NCBI GenBank assembly: GCA_963513935.1
Contig: OY740769.1
Span: 70,883,712 to 70,947,711 of the forward strand
DNA: 64,000 bases
Source: Aphrophora alni
Taxonomy: Eukaryota; Arthropoda; Insecta; Hemiptera; Aphrophoridae
Direction of reading: 5' to 3'
The notes below the pieces were generated by a model, which saw nothing but the letters and a program-made list of their open reading frames with translations, searched no databases and was not told the DNA's origin. Shown here piece after piece: positions 57,775-64,000 of this stretch (position 1 is its first letter; each line of letters starts with the position of its first letter). The position numbers and the translations under genes are program-made.

Positions 57775-60250
57775 TAACATTAAGATGATTTGTGAATTTT
57801 AAGATATATGTTTAAAATTGTATAATAATTGCTCATTTAAAAAAAGCCCGAATCTTTAGACCCGAGATTAAAGAGTAAGTCAAGAAAAAGAATTGAGTTG
57901 TTATTCAAATAGTTAACCAATATATTTTAATGTAAAGTAAACGTGCTGAAGCAAGACCCAACTTGACTTATATTAATAATATTATAACTGTAAAAATGTG
58001 TAATTATACCATCTTCAAATAATTAAATAGGATTATTTCCGTACATCTTTTGTCCACATAATCCATATCAGATCAATTCTAAATTAATTAATCTGTCGCT
58101 GAGAAAAATATAAAACCAATATGATTCGAGCATTTAAAATAAATATCTAAGTTTAAAGATTACAGTTTTTAGGCTTTTTTAAAGAATTTTTAGGCTTAGA
58201 CTAAATCAAATCCGGGAAAAAGGGGACTAATGAAATTAAATTACTAGAAAACAAAATTTAATTAAAGAAACTAATATTATCCGTGGATAAAACAGATAAT
58301 CGAACATCTAAAAGGTTGTCAACGATTGTTTATAAAATGCGTAAATAATTCAGGGAAACTCAAAATCATACACAAGCCATGTCATGAAAATGGGCGATTT
58401 CGTAAATTGTCTTGCGTCTGCATATAAAAAGACACGCCCATGAAGGGAAACTAGCGCGACAGTTAAAGTTGAAACAAATTTAGATTGAAAACAAATATAA
58501 ATAGTCAATCATCTCTAATAATTCATTCATATAGTATTGTAAATAGCACCACAAACTTGGGGTTTTCAAAGAGCAATCATTAAACTAAAAAAGAAATAAT
58601 TTTATTGTTATTATAAATAAAATGGAATCTTTATGTTTTTCCTTGAATTAAATTTGAAGTTGGAGTGTGCAACTCTTCAATTAATGATTGTTCGACCCCC
58701 CCCCCCTCTCCTGCAACACCAGCAGTAGATTGAGAAATAGTTCTTGTCTATTTGATAACAAGTTAGCAGAAACCATAGGTTGTTTAGTTCACCATAGGTC
58801 AGTAAAACATGGACAGTATTTTCCAAGTTGTTATGTTTATTACATAGCCAATTGGATGCAATTCTTAACCAATAATTTATTCTTTGACAAGGTGTCCTAA
58901 TTTGTTAATTCCGACTTTTTATTCATTTGTGTTATATGTAAAACAATTATTTTTCCGCAACTCTTTTTTAAATTTTTTTATTTCAAATTACATCTACAAT
59001 CAGTCACAAACTATATTCAGATCTGTTTAGAGCAAAATAAGTGACATTATGTAGCAAGAGGGTCACTACCCTGTCCTCCCCAATTAAACAGTGCATCCGC
59101 CCACTTTAGTTTTCCTACAACACAGTCTTTAAGATTTCTTCAAAGAGCTTAAAAACACCTTTAATTAATATAGAATTTCTCAAAATTGGATTTTATTAAA
59201 TTTTGTAAATTATTACATGTACAATATGGAATAATGTTATTGTCATTCTGAATATTGAGAGTCCTGTTACTTTTCAGAAATTCTAAACTTTTGACAGTTT
59301 CTAATGGATAATCGGCTTAAAGTTTTTTATTATTAAGAAACATGGACATAACCAATTTTTAATGAAATCAAATAATTTTAGATGTAAACTGGTTATGAGA
59401 CAAGTTTGACGAATTGACCTGCCATATTTCCTTGTTATGTTTAGGGTTAATTATAATTTACGTTATTATTAGAATATACCTTATAAAGGTAGAATTGTAA
59501 TATTTAACCCTTATTTGGTGTTAGATAACTTGCCCGTCAAGCATAGTTTTAATTTTTATCGTAAAATATTAATTTGTTAATGTTCTTTTCTTTTTTTAGA
59601 TTACTTGGTTATATTTATGCTGCAAAAAATCAAAACACTTTTAAAAGTTCAAAATATTTATTTTTTTAAAAATTAACAGGTTTTAGTTATAAACCTGAAT
59701 TGTTATAATTACAAATTAATAACAAAATAATATGAAATGATAAATTAACAAATAAAATTGGAGTATAATAAGTAATCTCAATAGAAACACTCACAATATA
59801 ACACAGTAATTAAAAAATGTCAACTCCCTTATGCTACTCGGTAGGAAAAGAGTGTTTCTGTGGAATATTCTGCTTAGAACGTTTGGGAGATATTCCAAAG
59901 ACAGCAGATTACCAAAAAATCCCAATTTAGATCAACCATTTACATGTAGATTTACAAAATGGTTTCTAGTCTCCACATATATATCATTTCTGTGTTGTGC
60001 TACCTCTTACCAGCCAATTTAGAAATTATTTATTAATATGTATTTAAATTTCACATTTTGAGCAAATTAAGGTTAGCGGAATATTCCGAATACTGCATTT
60101 ATAGGGTAATATTTTAATAATATATAATTAATTCAGTCGATACCGGATTTTTTCTTATAGACTCAATAGAAAATAACCAAAAATGGTATCAGTACAATGT
60201 GAGAATTTAATAACACTTTAATTTGTATGGTACTTGTATTTTTATTTCAG
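57775..60250. other. Intron sequence, no gene seen
   Basis: AT-rich. It contains an 11-C run at 58696-58706. A short GC-richer stretch near 58400-58460 (AAAAAGACACGCCCATGAAG) has no recognised function. It ends in the acceptor TTATTTCAG before the exon at 60251. Confidence 0.45.
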
Positions 60251-60452
60251 AATGGCAGATGGTCGTATGATTGCATATTTCAACCGTCAATTTGCTTGCG
60301 CTGTAAAACTATTAAGTAATATAGTTCGTTGGCAAGGTTTGCTCAGCGATGAAGTGTTATGTAAAGTAGCCCTCGATGCTTTGCTCAACAGATATCTGCT
60401 GTTAGCTATGAGGACATGCGATACAATGGATGCTGCATCAAAATGTCATATG
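60251..60452 (+). CDS. PAXBP1: PAXBP1/GCFC1 homologue, internal exon (last in window)
   Basis: The first base completes CAA (Q), followed by MADGRMIAYFNRQFACAVKL, LSNIVRWQGLLSDEVLCKVA, LDALLNRYLLLAMRTCDTMD and AASKCHM. FxRQFxxxVKLLxNxxxWxGxxSxxxLxxxxxDxLLNRYxLxA is the recognisable C-terminal GCFC-domain pattern. The acceptor is TTATTTCAG and the donor ATG|GTAAGT, the best donor in the gene. The exon leaves in phase 0. The C-terminal exon or exons must lie beyond 64000, because the family continues with roughly 100 or more residues. Confidence 0.9.
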
Positions 60453-60782
60453 GTAAGTTAAGATTTCATTTATGTTGAAATTTAACATTCTAATAAGAGA
60501 TTGTTTATTCTACAGAATCTATGAATTTTTTACTAATGGTTAACTTTTTGCATTGATAATGTGTTAATTTTAATATTATGTCAACATTGGTTTTATGCTC
60601 AGTCCATAGGAAAACATTTAAGCCATTTTTATAATGATGTCTGTCCAAACGTCTATTACACATTATTTCAAGAATGTGTGATATCTCAAAGCTGATATGT
60701 TCATAGTTTTAAATTTAAAGCTAAAGTTCATAGCCTTTTTTGATTTAAAGGTTTCTCATGGAGTGGTTAAAATTATTGATTG

Positions 60783-61725
60783 AGAATTATAGGATGTTAG
60801 AAACCGAGCATTAACAGTCCAAGGTGTGTTGCTCAATACTGACACAAGTGATAAACTAAATTATTGTGTTAATAATACCACGGGAGAAGACTAATTGATT
60901 AAGAATTATAGGATGTTAGAAACAGAGCATTAACAGTCCAAGGCGTGTTGCTCAATACTGACACAAGTGATAAACTAAATTATTGTGTTAATAATACCAC
61001 GGGAGAAAACTAATTGATTGAGAATTATAGGATGTTAGAAACAGAGCATTAACAGTCCAAGGCGTGTTGCTCAATACTGACACAAGTGATAAACTAAATT
61101 ATTGTGTTAATAATACCACGGGAGAAAACTAATTGATTGAGAATTATAGGATGTTAGAAACAGAGCATTAACAGTCCAAGGCGTGTTGCTCAATACTGAC
61201 ACAAGTAATAAACTAAATTATTGTGTTAATAATACCACGGGAGAAAACTAATTGATTAAGAATTATAGGATGTTAGAAACAGAGCATTAACAGTCCAAGG
61301 CGTGTTGCTCAATACGGACACAAGTGATAAACTAAATTATTGTGTTAATAATACCACGGGAGAAAACTAATTGATTAAGAATTATAGGATGTTAGAAACA
61401 GAGCATTAACAGTCCAAGGCGTGTTGCTCAATACTGACACAAGTGATAAACTAAATTATTGTGTTAATAATACCACGGGAGAAAACTAATTGATTGAGAA
61501 TTATAGGATGTTAGAAACAGAGCATTAACAGTCCAAGGCGTGTTGCTCAATACTGACACAGGTGATAAACTAAATTATCATGTTTATAATACATCAGGAG
61601 AAAATTAATTGATTGAGAATTATGGGATGATAGAAACAGAGCAATAACAGTCCAAGATGTCTTGCTCAATATTAACACAGGTGATAAACTAAATTATTGT
61701 GGTAATAATACAGTGGGAGAAAACC
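60783..61725. repeat. 119-bp tandem repeat array, about 8 copies
   Basis: AGAATTAT recurs at 60783, 60902, 61021, 61140, 61259, 61378, 61497 and 61616, exactly 119 bp apart. Units contain GGATGTTAGAAACAGAGC, AACAGTCCAAGGCGTGTTGC and AATAATACCACGGGAG. The central copies differ at only one or two positions; the last copy (from about 61564) is much more diverged and the first slightly so. It lies 330 bp after a PAXBP1 exon, in the intron. No coding or CRISPR-like spacer structure. Confidence 0.97.
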
Positions 61726-62159
61726 ACATAACCTTGAATATGTTTATTTTAATTTTTCCCATATTATTATAATCTTCTTATTGCCACAGAAAAGTTAAAA
61801 TTTACTCAAATTTTACTTTCTCGCATATGTAAGTAATATAGAGAAAATAAAATGATTAAATAATCATTTTTCATGTTGAACATGAGAAGAACCACCTGTT
61901 TTTCACACTATGTGGATTTTAATTTTAACTGGAGATACTTGTAGGCTTTCAAAAAACGAAAGACTCTTCTACTTGAAGGCTAAAGTAGGGGTTTTTGTCA
62001 GCACTTTCTCCCATTTGTACAGCTAACAAAGCTAAAATATATATAAATAGATTATGCAAGGTCAATAATCTAAGGTTTTCATAATGCAAAGGTTATCTTT
62101 AAATTATAAAAATGAATATATAAGTAATTCTATTGTTCGAGTTTAAAAGGGACATGTAG

Positions 62160-62506
62160 CCTATTAGATTAGATTTTGTATAGACAGGAGACAGACTTAC
62201 CTTGGTCCTTATTAAGAAAGTATTGGTCCTTGGTATTACCTAATAGTATACAAGTATGAAAACACACATAAAAACACTAAAGTTCTGAAATATTTCGTAA
62301 ACACTGTTCACTTTCTCAATCAGTAGAGTATGAAAAGAATACTGAGTTGTAAAAATCTCCTCTGAAAGAGAGTGTTAATAAATGTGTGTTAAATTTTGTT
62401 TTTTTTATGTGTTTTCTTACTTGTATACTATTACGTAATACCAAGTACCAATACTTTCCAAGGTAAGCCTGTCTCCTGTCCATACAAAATCTAATCTATT
62501 GTTCGG
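62160..62506. repeat. Palindromic MITE with arms of about 110 bp
   Basis: The left arm begins ATTAGATTAGATTTTGTATA and the right arm ends TACAAAATCTAATCTATT. Both contain GACAGGAGACAG, CTTACCTTGG, AAGTATTGGT, CTTGGTATTAC and AATAGTATACAAGTA in inverted order. The loop (62280-62390) has GTAAACACTGTTCACTTTCTC. Partial copies occur at 24150 and at 36780/45952. Confidence 0.85.
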
Positions 62507-62673
62507 AAGGTAATAATAAAATGAACAAACATTTTTAATTGGAAATATATGCCTGTGTACTCGTTATGATTTCATATTGTGATTATTCCACTGATTATTA
62601 AATGGTTACACTTACTAGATGATTATTTAATTATCTTTTATTTTTTATTTCAATGGATGCGAGTTATTAATTA

Positions 62674-63453
62674 CAGTAGAGTCCCGGTAATAGCTATTTT
62701 GGGGTTGAGGTCATCTTGAATTGCAAGAAACTTGGGTTATATGGAAATAACAACAAAACATACATGTGTATAAATACATTTTTAATGAGTAATGAATATG
62801 GTTAAATAATAATACAGTTATTATACTTATTTAGGCTAACATCTTAATTTTTTTTTTTAATGGTCCCTTGTCTTAAAATTAGCCTTTTTTTTTAGCAACC
62901 ATGTCACGCCATCTTCTAAGCAGCATAATAGTAGCTTCTGCTTATTGCTCGACGTAACACAATACCACATCTAGCGTTGTTAATTCAGTTACATCTTGGT
63001 ATCAGCTATATCAGTCAACCTAACACTATAGTTTGATTTTTCGGGGATGGAACCTGGCGGCTTAGCGACCCTTAGCTCTCACACGCACACTGGCAGGAAC
63101 GCGCGCAGCCCCCGGCCTGCCTGCCTGCAGCGTATAATCAGTTGGTTCTCAAAGCACAACAACAACATTTTTAATTAATTTGTCTGTGTGTGGTAGTAAG
63201 GGTCGCTAAGCCGCCAGGTTCCATCCCCGAAAAATCAAACTATAACTTCAAATTTTTTAGCAGCAAAGGGTGGCTCGACTACTATTCTAAGAAATAGGAT
63301 ACTAAGAGTCATGTGAACAGGGCCGACCATGCATGTTAAACTACCACCATGATGCAACAAGTTTTCCCTCTCGCCAATTTTAATTTTGGGGGGGGGGGGT
63401 CAAATTAAACGGATTCTTGAACTACCAATTCTCGAATTACAGGGACTCTACTG
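62674..63453. mobile_element. Pogo/Tigger-type MITE
   Basis: 780 bp between TA at 62672-62673 and TA at 63454-63455. The left end is CAGTAGAGTCCCGGTAAT; the right end, read inward, is CAGTAGAGTCCCTGTAATTC. It is non-coding and carries a nested palindrome (63027-63244). The first 8-11 bases of the ends match those of the 11.3 kb element, but the internal sequence does not. Confidence 0.8.
63027..63244. repeat. Perfect 48-bp inverted repeat nested in a pogo-type MITE
   Basis: 63027-63074 and 63197-63244 are exact reverse complements: the left begins TATAGTTTGATTTTTCGGGG and the right ends CCCCGAAAAATCAAACTATA. The arms are GC-rich (GGAACCTGGCGGCTTAGCG) and enclose a 122-bp loop with CACACGCACACTGGC and CCTGCCTGCCTGC. 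The outer TA/TA suggests a separate Tc1/mariner-type MITE inserted in the larger one. Confidence 0.85.
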
Positions 63454-63455
63454 TA

Positions 63456-64000
63456 TTTACAAAATAATTAAATCGAATTGGTAATTTTATAAATCTAAGC
63501 TAGAGCAGAAAATGGGTAAAATTGGCTATAAAATCTTTGATTAAAAGCTTACATAATATTTTACCGATAAAACAAAATTAGAAGAAATCAAATTAAAAAG
63601 GGGAAAATATTGAAAGTGAGGAACACAGTAGCTGGTACCCAGTTTGACAATCCTCAATTATTTTCGATTTTGGAAAACAATACAAAAAAATATTACATCA
63701 AGTCTGAGAAAATAGTTTTCTGCAGTTATTGAGTTAGTTTAAAATAAAATCATGACCAAATAAGTATCAGAATGACTATCAAAAATTTATAATTATCAGA
63801 ATAGTTAGTTATAAAATGCACTTTCCCTTATATTAGAGACAATAAAGTGTGTGTAAGATGGTTTTTGTAGTCCAGCACATAGACCTGAAAATAAATAAGA
63901 CAAACACATTTCAAGGCAAACTAAATTCTCTCACCTCATTATTTCTACTAGGCTTAATTTATGACATTGACTTCAGGTGATTAAACTCTATCCTTTGTTA
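63456..64000. other. Intron sequence, nothing recognised
   Basis: AT-rich tail of the window, no structure recognised. Confidence 0.5.

Noticed and set aside
58688..58900. 70-codon frame after a C run
   Set aside because: No family features and no splice context.
60783..61725. CRISPR array
   Set aside because: Units are contiguous 119-bp repeats with no distinct spacers, in an animal intron.

Overview
This is a 64 kb piece of an AT-rich, intron-rich animal genome. The mix of elements (pogo/Tigger-like, hAT, mariner, TTAA-type, Penelope-like, a mag-like Gypsy element and LINEs with RNase H) points to an arthropod, most likely an insect. I cannot name the species.

One host gene is visible. 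Seven internal exons on the + strand (8626-8815, 15998-16121, 18077-18253, 22910-23112, 23687-23837, 46457-46652, 60251-60452) join in phase. They encode 414 codons of a PAXBP1/GCFC1 homologue: a charged coiled-coil part, then the GCFC domain. The first and last exons lie outside the window. No other host gene or RNA gene was recognised.

Almost everything else is transposon debris in the introns. Positions 1-8.6 kb hold one pogo-like terminus, a broken 2.25 kb Tigger element and a 0.6 kb TTAA element. The 7.2 kb intron holds a hAT-type nonautonomous element packed with a GACCGAA-type repeat and a pogo MITE with 75-bp GC-rich repeats. A relative of that MITE (19.4-20.1 kb) and a dead mariner (21.3-22.5 kb) lie in the 4.7 kb intron. 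The 22.6 kb intron (23.8-46.5 kb) contains hAT and LINE fragments, a TTAA-type element cut short at a mag-like Gypsy LTR, and that Gypsy element with a second TTAA-type copy in its integrase. It also contains a three-level nest: a LINE inside a LINE inside a MITE. The 13.6 kb intron contains a large inverted repeat around a dead Penelope-like reverse transcriptase and two more TTAA-type copies. The last part holds a 119-bp tandem array, a palindromic MITE and a pogo-type MITE with a perfect 48-bp inverted repeat inside.

All recognisable reverse-transcriptase elements lie antisense to the host gene. The most novel signals are: the roughly 2 kb TTAA-bounded family with internal units of about 330 bp; the foldback elements with hammerhead-like cores; the hAT-type element with about 20 subterminal motifs; and a Gypsy primer-binding site that overlaps the gag start codon. 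All calls come from reading the sequence; no alignment or database search was run.
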